Assembly (NCBI GenBank): GCA_016869015.1
Contig: VGFB01000066.1
Location: forward strand, 1-10,467
From: Armatimonadota bacterium
GTDB taxonomy: Bacteria; Armatimonadota; Zipacnadia; Zipacnadales; VGFC01
Reading direction: 5' to 3'
DNA: 10,467 bases
Shown piece by piece: positions 1 through 9,100 of the stretch; position 1 is the stretch's first letter; the number at the start of each line of letters is the position of its first letter. The position numbers and the translations under genes are program-made. The notes under the pieces were generated by a model that was given only the letters and a program-made list of their open reading frames with translations, was not told where the DNA came from and did not search any database.

Positions 1-1260
1 GGCGTGCCGTATGCGGCGAAGGACGTGCTCTGCACGGAGGACGTGACGACGACGTGCGGGTCGAGGATCCTGCAGAACTTCGTGCCGCCCTACGATGCGA
101 CGGCGGTGGCGAACTGCCGGGCGGCGGGAATGCCGCTGCTGGGCAAGACGAACATGGACGAGTTCGCGATGGGCTCCTCCACCGAGAACTCGGCCTTCAA
201 GATCACGCGCAACCCGTGGGACCTGGAGCGGATCCCGGGCGGCTCGAGCGGCGGCTCGGCGGCGGCGGTGGCGGCCGACGCGGCCTGCCTCGCGCTGGGT
301 TCGGACACGGGCGGGTCGATCCGCCAACCCGCGTCGGTCTGCGGGTGTGTGGGCCTGAAGCCCACCTACGGCCGGGTGAGTCGGTACGGTCTGATCGCCT
401 ACGCTTCGAGCCTGGACCAGATCGGCCCCCTCACGAAGGACGTGCGGGACTGCGCGCTGCTTCAGCAGGTGTTGAGCGTGCACGACCCCCTGGACTCGAC
501 CTCCTCCTCGGACCACCCGGCGCCGGACTACGCCGGCCAGCTCACGGGCGACGTGCGGGGGCTGAAGGCCGGAGTGGTGCGCGAGCTGATGGGCGAGGGC
601 ATCGAGCCGGGGGTGCAGGAATGCGTGCGGAAGGCGGTGGAGACGCTGGAGGCCCTGGGAGTGGCGTGCGAGGAGGTGGAGCTGCCGCACTGTGAGTACG
701 CGCTGCCGGTCTACTACATCATCGCTCCGGCCGAATGCAGCTCGAACCTCGCGCGCTTCGACGGGGTCCGCTATGGTCATCGGACGCAGGAGCCGGTGAC
801 CGACTTCGAGGACATGTTCGCCAAGACGCGCGCGGAGGGCTTCGGGCCGGAGGTCCGCCTGCGGATCATCAAGGGGACCTACGTGCTGAGCAAGGGCTAC
901 TACGATGCTTACTACCTGAAGGCGCTGAAGGTGCGCAACCTCATCCGGCAGGACTTCGACCGGGCGTTCGAGCGGTTCGACATCCTGCTCTCACCCACGT
1001 CGCCGACCGTTGCCTTCAGGATCGGGGAGCGCGTGGACGATCCCCTCGCGATGAAGCTCGCGGACATCTGCACCATCCCCGTCAACCTCGCCGGCATCCC
1101 CGCCCTCAACGTGCCGTGCGGCTTCTCGGAAGGGCTGCCTGTCGGGTTGCAGCTCATGGGCCGGCCCTTCGACGAGGCGACGCTGCTGCGGGTTGGGTAC
1201 GCCTACGAGCAGCAGGCGGGATGGGTGGGGAGGAAGTGCGAAGCGCTGAGTGCGAAGTGA
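1..1260 (+). CDS. gatA: Asp-tRNA(Asn)/Glu-tRNA(Gln) amidotransferase subunit A, 5'-truncated
   Basis: GatA is the amidase subunit of the cytoplasmic GatCAB complex. It hydrolyses glutamine and passes ammonia to GatB, which amidates Glu-tRNA(Gln) or Asp-tRNA(Asn). The reading frame is open from base 1, so the start lies upstream. Numbering from the first codon in the window, the amidase triad is intact: Lys7 in the A-A-K-D motif, cis-Ser82 in G-G-S-S-G-G-S, and nucleophile Ser106 in G-G-S-I-R-Q-P-A. The spacings (75 and 24) equal those of the family. Staphylococcus aureus GatA has Lys79, Ser154 and Ser178, so about 72 N-terminal residues are missing. The C-terminal part keeps P-T-S-P, the N-L-A-G-I-P-A-L motif and L-P-V-G-L-Q-L-M-G. 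One small oddity is M-K-L-A-D-I where relatives usually have M-Y-L-A-D-I. The stop is TGA, 36 bases before gatB, which suggests an operon. The last nine codons lie in a heptamer repeat. Confidence 0.97.
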   Translation, partial: GVPYAAKDVLCTEDVTTTCGSRILQNFVPPYDATAVANCRAAGMPLLGKTNMDEFAMGSSTENSAFKITRNPWDLERIPGGSSGGSAAAVAADAACLALGSDTGGSIRQPASVCGCVGLKPTYGRVSRYGLIAYASSLDQIGPLTKDVRDCALLQQVLSVHDPLDSTSSSDHPAPDYAGQLTGDVRGLKAGVVRELMGEGIEPGVQECVRKAVETLEALGVACEEVELPHCEYALPVYYIIAPAECSSNLARFDGVRYGHRTQEPVTDFEDMFAKTRAEGFGPEVRLRIIKGTYVLSKGYYDAYYLKALKVRNLIRQDFDRAFERFDILLSPTSPTVAFRIGERVDDPLAMKLADICTIPVNLAGIPALNVPCGFSEGLPVGLQLMGRPFDEATLLRVGYAYEQQAGWVGRKCEALSAK

Positions 1261-1267
1261 GAAGTGC
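1233..1267 (+). repeat. Degenerate heptanucleotide tandem repeat over the gatA stop codon
   Basis: Five consecutive units read GAAGTGC, GAAGCGCT, GAGTGC, GAAGTGA and GAAGTGC. Their lengths of 7, 8, 6, 7 and 7 total exactly 35 bases. The run supplies the last nine sense codons of gatA, its TGA stop (inside the fourth unit), and the first bases after it. Because 7 is not a multiple of 3, gain or loss of a unit would change the GatA C-terminus and move its stop. The pattern is seen directly. Calling it a short-tandem-repeat locus is inference from the regular period. Confidence 0.5.
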
Positions 1268-1280
1268 CACGGCGACGACC

Positions 1281-1287
1281 AGAGAGG
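1281..1287 (+). promoter_or_regulatory. Ribosome binding site of gatB
   Basis: The purine-rich AGAGAGG lies 9 bases before the ATG at 1297. It supports that start over in-frame upstream alternatives, the earliest at 1264, which would add 11 arginine-rich residues foreign to the GatB family. Family members begin only a few residues before the I-G-L-E-V-H motif, as this start does. Confidence 0.6.
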
Positions 1288-1296
1288 CATAGGGCG

Positions 1297-2724
1297 ATGG
1301 GATTTCGGGCGAAGATTGGGCTCGAGGTACACGCGCAACTCCTGACGGACAGCAAGATGTTCTGCGGCTGCTCGACGAAGTTCGGCGAGACCGCCAACAG
1401 CCAGTGCTGTCCGGTATGCTCGGGGATTCCCGGGACACTGCCGGTCGCGAACCGGCAGGCGGTGGAGTTCGTGATCAAGACAGGGCTCGCGCTGAACTGC
1501 CGGGTCGCGGAGCGCTGCCGCTTTGCGCGGAAGAACTACTTCTACCCGGACATGCCCAAGAACTACCAGATCAGCCAGTACGAGGAGCCGCTGACCTTCG
1601 ACGGGCACATCGAGGTAGCCGTGGACGACCAGACCGTGCGGATCGGGATCCGGCGGGTCCATCTGGAGGAGGACACCGGGAAGAACTTCCATCTGCCGGA
1701 CGGCACGAGCCTGGTCGAGTACAACCGGGCCGGCGTCCCCCTGATGGAGATCGTGACCGAGCCCGACTTCGGCTCGGCCGAGCAGGTGCGCGCCTACCTT
1801 ACGAAGCTGCGGGAGCTGCTGCGGTATCTGGGGGTCTCAAGCGGGAACATGGAAGAGGGCGCCATGCGCTGCGAGCCCACGGTGAATGTGGTCAACGACG
1901 AGACGGGCGAGCGCACGGAGAAGGTGGAGATCAAGAATCTGGCCTCGATCCGCGGCGTGTACGAGGCGGTGAAGTACGAGATCCGGCGACAACTGCGGGC
2001 GGTGGAGGAGGGGGAGCCAATTCGGCAGGAGACGCGCCGGTGGAGCGAGGAGAAGCACGAAACGCAGGTAATGCGGAGCAAGGAGTCGGCGGAGGACTAC
2101 ATGTACTTCCCCGACCCCGACCTCGTGCCGATGGCGCCGGGCGCAGACTGGGTGGCGGCGATTCGGGCGGGGCTCCCGGAACTGCCGGACCAGTGGCGGT
2201 ACCGCCTGACCTCGGAGCACCGGCTCTCCGCGGCCGAAGCGGACGCTCTGGTTGCCACGGGCTCAGCATCCTATTACCAGGCCGTCGTGGACCTGGGTGC
2301 GCCGCCGAAGCAGGCCAGCAACTGGGTGATGGGGCCGCTAACGAGCGAGCTGAACGCACGGTCCTTGCCGGTCGAGAGGTCTCCAGTGGCGCCCGCCGGG
2401 ATCGCAGAGCTGATCAGGCTCGTAGCCGAGGGCAGGATCACTGGCAAGATCGCGCGAGACGTGTTTCCGCGGATCTTCCAGACGGGGAAGACGGCGGCGG
2501 AGGTGGTGGCGGCCGAGGGCCTGGAGGTGGTGGGCGGGGCGGACGAGCTGGGTCCGATCGTCGATCAGGCGATCGCCGACAACCCGAGAGCCGTCGAGGA
2601 CTACCGCGCGGGGAAGCAGAAGGCCAAGGGGGCCCTCGTGGGAGCCGTGATGCGCGCGACCAAGGGGCAAGCCGATCCGGAGACGCTGAACCGGCTGATC
2701 GATGAGCGACTGGGGACGGGGTAG
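1297..2724 (+). CDS. gatB: Asp-tRNA(Asn)/Glu-tRNA(Gln) amidotransferase subunit B
   Basis: GatB binds mischarged Glu-tRNA(Gln) or Asp-tRNA(Asn), phosphorylates the side-chain carboxylate with ATP, and amidates it with ammonia channelled from GatA. The product is 475 residues, the usual family length. It opens with I-G-L-E-V-H (His12) and a zinc-type cysteine set: C23-x-C25 and C38-P-V-C41, followed by S-G-I-P-G. The kinase/amidation core shows N-Y-F-Y-P-D-M-P-K-N-Y-Q-I-S-Q, H-L-E-E-D-T-G-K from His122, the family signature N-R-A-G-V-P-L-M-E-I-V from residue 143, and R-S-K-E-S-A-E-D-Y from 260. The family's D-Y-R-Y-F-P reads D-Y-M-Y-F-P here. The last 140 or so residues form the YqeY-like tRNA-binding tail, ending with D-Y-R-A-G-K-Q-K-A and L-V-G-A-V-M-R-A-T-K-G. 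It lies 36 bases after gatA with its own Shine-Dalgarno, so cotranscription is likely. gatC is not in the window. Confidence 0.97.
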   Translation: MGFRAKIGLEVHAQLLTDSKMFCGCSTKFGETANSQCCPVCSGIPGTLPVANRQAVEFVIKTGLALNCRVAERCRFARKNYFYPDMPKNYQISQYEEPLTFDGHIEVAVDDQTVRIGIRRVHLEEDTGKNFHLPDGTSLVEYNRAGVPLMEIVTEPDFGSAEQVRAYLTKLRELLRYLGVSSGNMEEGAMRCEPTVNVVNDETGERTEKVEIKNLASIRGVYEAVKYEIRRQLRAVEEGEPIRQETRRWSEEKHETQVMRSKESAEDYMYFPDPDLVPMAPGADWVAAIRAGLPELPDQWRYRLTSEHRLSAAEADALVATGSASYYQAVVDLGAPPKQASNWVMGPLTSELNARSLPVERSPVAPAGIAELIRLVAEGRITGKIARDVFPRIFQTGKTAAEVVAAEGLEVVGGADELGPIVDQAIADNPRAVEDYRAGKQKAKGALVGAVMRATKGQADPETLNRLIDERLGTG

Positions 2725-2897
2725 CCGGTCTGGGGGGCAGTGGCGCCGGTCCTACCGCCGGTAGTGATGCAACTCACAGGCCTCCGGCGGCAGGGCAGGA
2801 AGGACACCGAGGCGGCGTTGGCGAAGGAAGCGTGCGAGGCCCGAAAAATGGGCGCTGGGGGCGTGGAGGCAGGGCCGGAGCGGGGCCGGAGGCTCGG
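2725..2897. other. Intergenic stretch after gatB with no convincing gene
   Basis: There is no strong intrinsic terminator here. The only nearby stem is CTACC/GGTAG (2752-2756 with 2760-2764, 3-base loop), and no T-run follows it. An ATG at 2767 opens a 44-codon frame ending in TGA at 2899-2901. That stop overlaps the -35 box of the next promoter, the frame has no clear Shine-Dalgarno, and I recognise nothing in its arginine- and alanine-rich product. The stretch could be a decayed gene end or a dispersed intergenic repeat, which cannot be decided from one copy. Confidence 0.4.
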
Positions 2898-2926
2898 TTG
2901 ACTTTTGGGGGGGCGTGTTGTAGAAT
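2898..2926 (+). promoter_or_regulatory. Sigma70-type promoter with a G7 spacer tract
   Basis: TTGACT (2898-2903) matches the -35 consensus at five of six bases. TAGAAT (2921-2926) matches the -10 consensus at five of six. The spacer is exactly 17 bases, the optimum. Such AT-rich hexamers at ideal spacing stand out in this GC-rich sequence. Transcription would begin near 2933 and drive the giant secreted protein gene through a leader of about 180 nucleotides. Seven Gs in a row (2907-2913) sit inside the spacer. No extended -10 TG is present. Confidence 0.6.
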
Positions 2927-2932
2927 GCGCGG

Positions 2933-3114
2933 GAATCCGACGTCGTGAGTTCGCCCCATTGGCCGATCCCGCGACGGCCACGCAGGGGGAGGGCGAACGC
3001 CTTACTGGACTGCCGAAGTGCTGCTATCTTGGCCGGGGCGCGCCCGTCCGCCGGTCGGGACGGGCTGTTCGTGCGTCCGGCCGCTTCGGCATACCGACGG
3101 GGAGGAACTTCCTA
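2933..3114 (+). promoter_or_regulatory. Long, probably structured 5' leader of the giant surface protein mRNA
   Basis: Several perfect inverted repeats lie between the predicted transcription start and the GTG codon. GTTCGCCC (2949-2956) pairs with GGGCGAAC (2991-2998). Inside it GGCCG (2961-2965) pairs with CGGCC (2975-2979), giving a stem, an asymmetric internal loop and a second stem. GCCCGTCC (3042-3049) pairs with GGACGGGC (3058-3065) around an 8-base loop. GCCG (3080-3083) pairs with CGGC (3087-3090). The stems are seen directly; a regulatory role is inference. I looked for known riboswitch cores. There is a loose likeness to the first part of c-di-GMP-I elements (A-G-G-G-C-G-A-A-C near 2990), but the C-A-A-A-G-C-C element is absent, so I name no class. 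Confidence 0.35.
3099..3107 (+). promoter_or_regulatory. Strong Shine-Dalgarno that sets the GTG start at 3115
   Basis: GGGGAGGAA is close to the perfect anti-16S complement. Nine bases separate its GGAGG core from the GTG at 3115. This decides the start, because the same frame stays open upstream to a TTG at 2905, which lies inside the promoter spacer. The core also belongs to the 11-base inverted repeat AGGAACTTCCT (3103-3113), so it could be partly hidden in a small hairpin. Confidence 0.75.
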
Positions 3115-6100
3115 GTGGATCAGAACCACCACGCCCATCTCCGCCGCGCCGCAGCCACCCTCGCGCTCCTCCTCCTGACCTCTGCCTTGACCACCAGCGT
3201 CGGTCTGTCGCAGAGCGCCTCACTGGCATGGGACGGCGCGGGTGTGTTCCCCGTCCACTGCTCGATGAACTCCCAGCGCTGGTTTGGCATCCAGATCGAC
3301 ACCGGCCAGAACAACAGCCTGGTGCGGCTGCAGCTCAGCGGCCCGTCGGGCGGCCCGATGAACCCTCAGTTGATCCTGCGCAACACGCAAGGCGCTCCAC
3401 CGGCGTTCACCGGGCCCCGCAACGACGCGCTGGACGGCGTGGCGGTGGCGAGCCTTGGCGGCACGACCAGCGTCTGGACGATTGGCCCGTTCACGGGCGC
3501 TTCCTTCCCTCCTCTCCCGCATGAAGACTGGTGCATGGGCAATTTCTTCATGGGGAACGGCGCCACGTTCACGTTCTCGGTCTACATTGTCGACCAGAAC
3601 GGCGCGGGCATCCAGAACTGGTTCCCGGCGACCTTCCAGGGCAGCTACTCCTCCCAGCGGGACGATGAGGATGTGTTGGAGTGGTACCAGAGCCCGGCGT
3701 TGGGGGTGGATCCGCTCGCGGTAACGCCGAACCAGCTTCAGCCGGACAACGACAACGGCTCGGGGGACTCGACGTATACGTTCCGCGTACAGTACTCCAA
3801 CGGTGTGCCCGGAAGCGGGAACGACTGGAGCCTCCCGCCGCGGTGGAAGTGGGCCCAGGGCAGCACGCCGGGCGACGGTCGCACGCCGATGGTGAACTTC
3901 GACCGCCTGCCCAAGGCAGCGCCGACCGATGCCGATGCCGGGCTGGTGGGGTCGCTGTCGGTGAACGGCCTGAGCTCCGGCGACTACGACTGGACGATGC
4001 GGAGCGGGGATGACACCTGGATGGACCGGTCGGGCGACTACGTCGCCATCAGCCGGAACAAGGGTGTGGCAAGCGGTCCTTACCCCGAATACGAGAAGCG
4101 GACGCAGATCGAGGTACTCCTGTTCCTCGACGGCAACATCCAACGGCCGCACTTCATGTTGCGCGAGAATGAGGAGGACGACGAGTTCGCGGACGGCGCG
4201 ATCTACCGCTACGTCATCCAGCCCACCGACTTCATGAACTTCCTGGACAACTTGTTCCAGCTGCGGTGGGACCCGCCCGGGCCGGACACGCAGGACGTGT
4301 GGACGTGCGGCATTCGCGGGACGCCGGTCAGCAACGGTTACAACTCGCTGCCGGCGGGCGGACATACGTACGAGTTCGCGGCGACGGATGACTTCTTCCC
4401 GCCTCGCGGCGTGGCGCACGTGCAGATCGGATGGCCGGGCAACCAGACGCGCGCCGAGTTCTGGCACCCCCTGCCGGCGTCGCCCTTCAGCCCGACGTGG
4501 CACACCTACTGGCAGCGGGAATACCAGTACACTCGTGAGATCCGGCCCTTCGGCTACCCCTACGACTCGCAGTCGGGGCGCTATCCGGACGTCAACCCGG
4601 TGCTGACGGCGTTCCCGTACTTCAACCCGGCGACGGTCGTGGCGCCCTACCTCGCGACGGAGGGCAGTGTGGCGCGGTGGGACATCGTGGGGGCCGAGCC
4701 GCGGCTGGTGCCCCAGATCCGCTTCGAGCAGTACAACACGACGACCGACCAGTCGGACTTCTTCGACGCGATCAGCCCCTTCGAGAGCCTTGGGCCCGAC
4801 GGCGGGCCGACGGGCTCGACGCCGGGCGTTGGCGACCCGGCGCGTCCGAACCAGCCGACCCACTACATCAACGATGACACGATCCGGCCGAACTTCGCGA
4901 ACATCTGGCCGGAGGACCCCGCCGACCCGAACGCCGCCGTGCTCAGCGGCGGGAAGTGGACCCAGTCGACGACGTTCACGTTCCTGACCAACTACTGGCG
5001 TCGGCCGAGCCGCTCGCCGGACTTCATCCGCTGCATGATCCGCCGGAACGATCGGGGCGGAGCGCCGGGCACGTGGCGCGGCTACACGATGCAGCAGCTG
5101 AACCCCGGGGACACGGACTACACGGACGGCGCGGTGTTCCAGTTCCAGATTAGTGCCGACCAGCTCCCCGGTGGAGGCGGCTCGGCCGACTACAACTACT
5201 ACTTCGTGGCGAGCGACGGGACGCGCACGACGGTCTTCCCGAACCGCCCGCCCCAGTTCCGCGAGCCGGAGAGCGGCTTCACGGCCGAGGACATCGACGT
5301 GCTCCTGCCGGTCAGCAATCCGCAGTCGGACCTCGGCGTCCCGATGGACCTGCAGGGCAACAACGACTACTACTGGTTCCGCGTGAACACGCCGCCGACG
5401 CTGAGCCAGAACGACGTGCAGCCGAGCTCCGACCGGGTCGGCAGCAACTTCGTCTACTACGTCAGCTACCGGGACCCCGACGGTGAGGTCCTGAACCCGG
5501 GGGCGCTGGGCGACGAACCGTTTGAGGCCTCCATCCACGTGGACCTGTTCGGCGACCCCGAGGGCGAGAACCGCGTGTCGGGGGTGTCGGCCGGTCAGGT
5601 GAACTACACCACGGAGACGGGCACCGGCTATGCCGTCGACAGCCTGCTCGACGCCGTGCGGCCCACGTACATCCGGATCGAGGAGGCCGCCAACCCGGCG
5701 GCCCAGGGGCTGACGTACCTCATCACCGGCAACGACACCACGCGGATCCAGGCCACGCCGATCGCGCCCGCGCAGGGCCTGGGCGTGGACCCGATCGCGG
5801 CGGGGGATCGCTTCGAGATCCTGCGCTGGTTCACGGGGAAGATGGACCGGGTAACGCCCAGCGACAACAACGCGGTCGACGGCATCGCGTACATGTTCAG
5901 CACGGCCAACAACATCGCGCTGGGGCCCGGACTGCACCGGTACTTCTTCACCTTCAAGGACGACTGGGGCGACTGGGCCTACCCCACGAACCCGGATGTC
6001 TCGGTCGAAGGCGAGAGCGTCCGCTTCCCGCAGACCGCCGAGTTCGAAGGGCCGGAGGTCCTGCAGAACACGGCGCCGATGCTCTCGAACTACCGGTTCA

Positions 6101-9100
6101 CGCCGGACGCGCCCGGCGTGGGTCCCGATGGGACTACGGCGACCGGCTTCCAGTTGTTCGTGGCCTACACGGATGCGGAGAACAACCCGCCCTCCGTGAT
6201 CCGAATCGGCGTCGACGGCACCCAGGCGGCGCCGGCGCAGATCCTCAACCTGACGCCCTCGAACCCGAATGATACGGTCTACACCGACGGCGCCGTGTTC
6301 GAGACCCAGCCGATCCGGTTGTCGGCCGGCAACCACATCTTCCGCGCCCAGTGCTCGGACGGCGAGCTGACGTACCCGGTGAAAGCCAGCCCCTCCGACC
6401 CGCTGCTGTTCGTGGGCCGACAGACTGATCCGGGGCCGCCGCCGGTCTACAACGACTCCGAGCCGGGGCCGAAGGTGGCCCAGAACACGCCGCCGACGCT
6501 GGAGTTTGACCCGAGCGACGCGCCGCCGGGACAGGTGAGCCCCGGGCTCGATCCCGACGCGGGCACGCAGCAGACCACCTTCACCTACACGATCATCTAC
6601 AAGGACCTGGATGTCTACGCCGGGGTGCAGGGCAACCCGCCGATCTGGGTGCGGGTCTACATCGACGGCGTCGCGCAGGACATGACGCAGGTGGACTCGA
6701 CGGACGGGGACTACACGGACGGGGCGGAGTTCCAGTTCCAGATCACGAACCTGGTGGCCGGCACGGCCCACTCGTACTACTTCCGAGCGAATGACGGTCT
6801 GGACATCGCCCGCCAGCCCGCGCTGACCGCGACGCCGAACCGGTTCCCCGGGCCGCGCGTCGACGAGCCCCCGGGCGCAGCCAAGTCGCTGGTCGTGGCG
6901 GACGTACCGAACGACCAGGGCGGGGCGACCCAGGGGAGCTTCAACCCCAGCAACGACGACGGGGGCGGCGCGGACGACGTCACCGAGTACCGCGTCTACT
7001 ACGACACGAACCAGAACATGACGGCTGCCCAGCTGGCGGTGACCGTTCCGGCCACCGGCGCGGGCGCATACAGCTTCACCCATGATACCGCGCCGAAGGC
7101 GACGGACCTGTGGTACGTGGTGCGCGCTTACGACGGGACGAACGAATCGCTGGACAGCAACATCGCCGGACCGGTGCGCGCGACCGACAACCTCGCGCCC
7201 GATGCGCCGACGAACCTGACGGCGACCAACCCCGGCCTGGGCACGCAGCTCGATCTGGCGTGGACCAAGTCGGCCGATGACCCGAACGCGGGCGCCGATG
7301 ACGTGATCGAGTACCGGATCTACCGGGCCGTGACGTCCGGAGGCTACGGCGCTGCGCTCGATACAGCGCCGGCCGGCTCGACCAACTACTCCGACACTAC
7401 GGCCACGGACGGAACGGACTTCTTCTATGTCATCCGGGCCTTCGACGGCCAGAATGAGTCCGCGAACTCGAATGAGGCGGGGCCGGTGATGTCGACGGAC
7501 AACTCGGCCCCGACCCTCTCCGCCTTCGATCCGGCGCCCGGCGCGCGGGACGTGGCGGTTGATACGAACATCGCTTTCACCGCCACCGACACCGGCGCCG
7601 GGGTTGACGCGACGACCGCGGTCATCGAGGTGAAGGTCGGCGGCCAGCCGGTCACGGGCGTGGTCGGGCAGACGGCGGTCGCCAACGGCTTCCGCTTCAC
7701 CTTCGACCCCGACAACGACTTCAACCAACTCGACGTGGTGAGCGTGCACGTCGAGGTCAGCGACTTGGCGATCCCGACGCCGCGGATTGCGACCCGCGAC
7801 TACCGGTTCACGATCGTCCCGCCGCCCACCTACACGATCTCCGGGACGATCACCCGGGACGATGGGAGCGGAGGCGTAGAGGGCGTGCCGGGGGTCGTCG
7901 TCCTCGCGGGCGCGCTCTCGGGCTCAACTGACGCGAATGGCCAGTACGCGATCCAGGGGCTGACGAACGGCTCGTACGAGGTGCGCCCCATCGAGCGGGG
8001 GTTGGCCTTCCTGCCCGCGACGCGTAACGTCACGGTGAACAGCGCCGACGTGCCGGGCGTCGACTTCACCGCCATCCCGGGCTATGACATCAAGGGCCGG
8101 GTCAGCGATGTGAACGGCGGGCTCGCCAACGTCCGCGTCACCAACGGCCTGAAGGAAGCTGCCACGAACGCGGAGGGCGTGTACCTCATCAAGGACAGTC
8201 CGGCAGGTACGTACGTGGTGCAGCCGGCGCTGCCCGGGTTCGTGTTCAACCCGGCCGACCGCGCCGTGACGCTGCCGGTGAACGGCGGAGGCGCGGACAA
8301 CGTGAACTTCTTCGCCTCCGTGGAGACGTTCAGCGTTGCCGGTCGGGTGAGCACGTCCGACGGCGGGGTGCTGTCTTCGGCGCGGGTGGTCGTGGAGACG
8401 CAAGACGCCACGCCCACCGTCGTGGGGAGCGCGCGAACGGACATCAGCGGAGCCTACCGGATTGCCAAGATCCCGGCTGGGACCTACGATGTGCGGCCGG
8501 AGAAGCCGGGCTTCACCTTCGAGCCGACGACCCTCGAGGTCACGGTCGGGCCGGACTCCATCAACAACGACTTCGTCGCCTTCGAGCTCTTCTCGACGAC
8601 GTTCCCGGGCGGCCTGGCCTTCCTGGCGATCCCGGTCGATCCGGCCGACGATGATGTCGTAGCGGCCCTCGGCACGGATCAGATCGCGCGCTGGGACCCG
8701 CGCCGCGCGGGCGCCGACAAGTATGTGCGGGCGTGGTTGGAGCCTGGTTCGCCCGTCCTCGACCTCGCCCCGGGTCGCGGCTTCTTCGCGCAGTTCGCCG
8801 GCGATACGGACGTGGAGGTAGCGGGGAAGCTGGTCCGCACGACCGATCCGTTTACGCTGGCCCTGAGCGAGGGCTGGAACATGGCCGGCAACCCCTACCG
8901 GTACGGGCTCGCCTGGTCGAACCTCGCGATCTCGCCGACCGGGCCGGTGGCGGACCTCGGGTTCATCCTCGGAGCGGGCCGGACGTACGAGCTGGTCACC
9001 GACCTGCCGGAGCTGCGCGCTCGCCGGAGCGTGCCGCGTGAGGCGGGCTTCTGGATCAAGGCCGATCAGGCCGCGACAATCGTGATCAACGCGCCGCTGA

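Noticed and set aside
54..695. Overlapping + strand frames inside gatA and gatB
   Set aside because: Other-frame readings of GC-rich genes; the products are Arg/Gly/Ala-rich with no motif, while the true frames encode intact GatA and GatB signatures.
1264..1296. Earlier in-frame start for gatB
   Set aside because: The extra 11 residues are arginine-rich and not found in the family, and the ATG at 1297 has a well-placed AGAGAGG.
2949..3030. c-di-GMP-I riboswitch
   Set aside because: Only the A-G-G-G-C-G-A-A-C stretch resembles the 5' core. The conserved C-A-A-A-G-C-C segment and the closing half with the tetraloop receptor are not present, so a class assignment would be a guess.
2905..3114. 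N-terminal extension of the giant protein to an upstream TTG
   Set aside because: The TTG falls in the promoter spacer, before the predicted transcription start. It would bury the signal peptide 70 residues inside and ignore the strong Shine-Dalgarno at 3099.
3220..7749. A 1509-codon open frame on the - strand
   Set aside because: It lies wholly opposite the giant secreted protein. Its product is a low-complexity Arg/Val/Gly/His-rich chain with no domain, as expected when GC-rich codons are read antisense. The + strand frame has a signal peptide and many recognisable domains.
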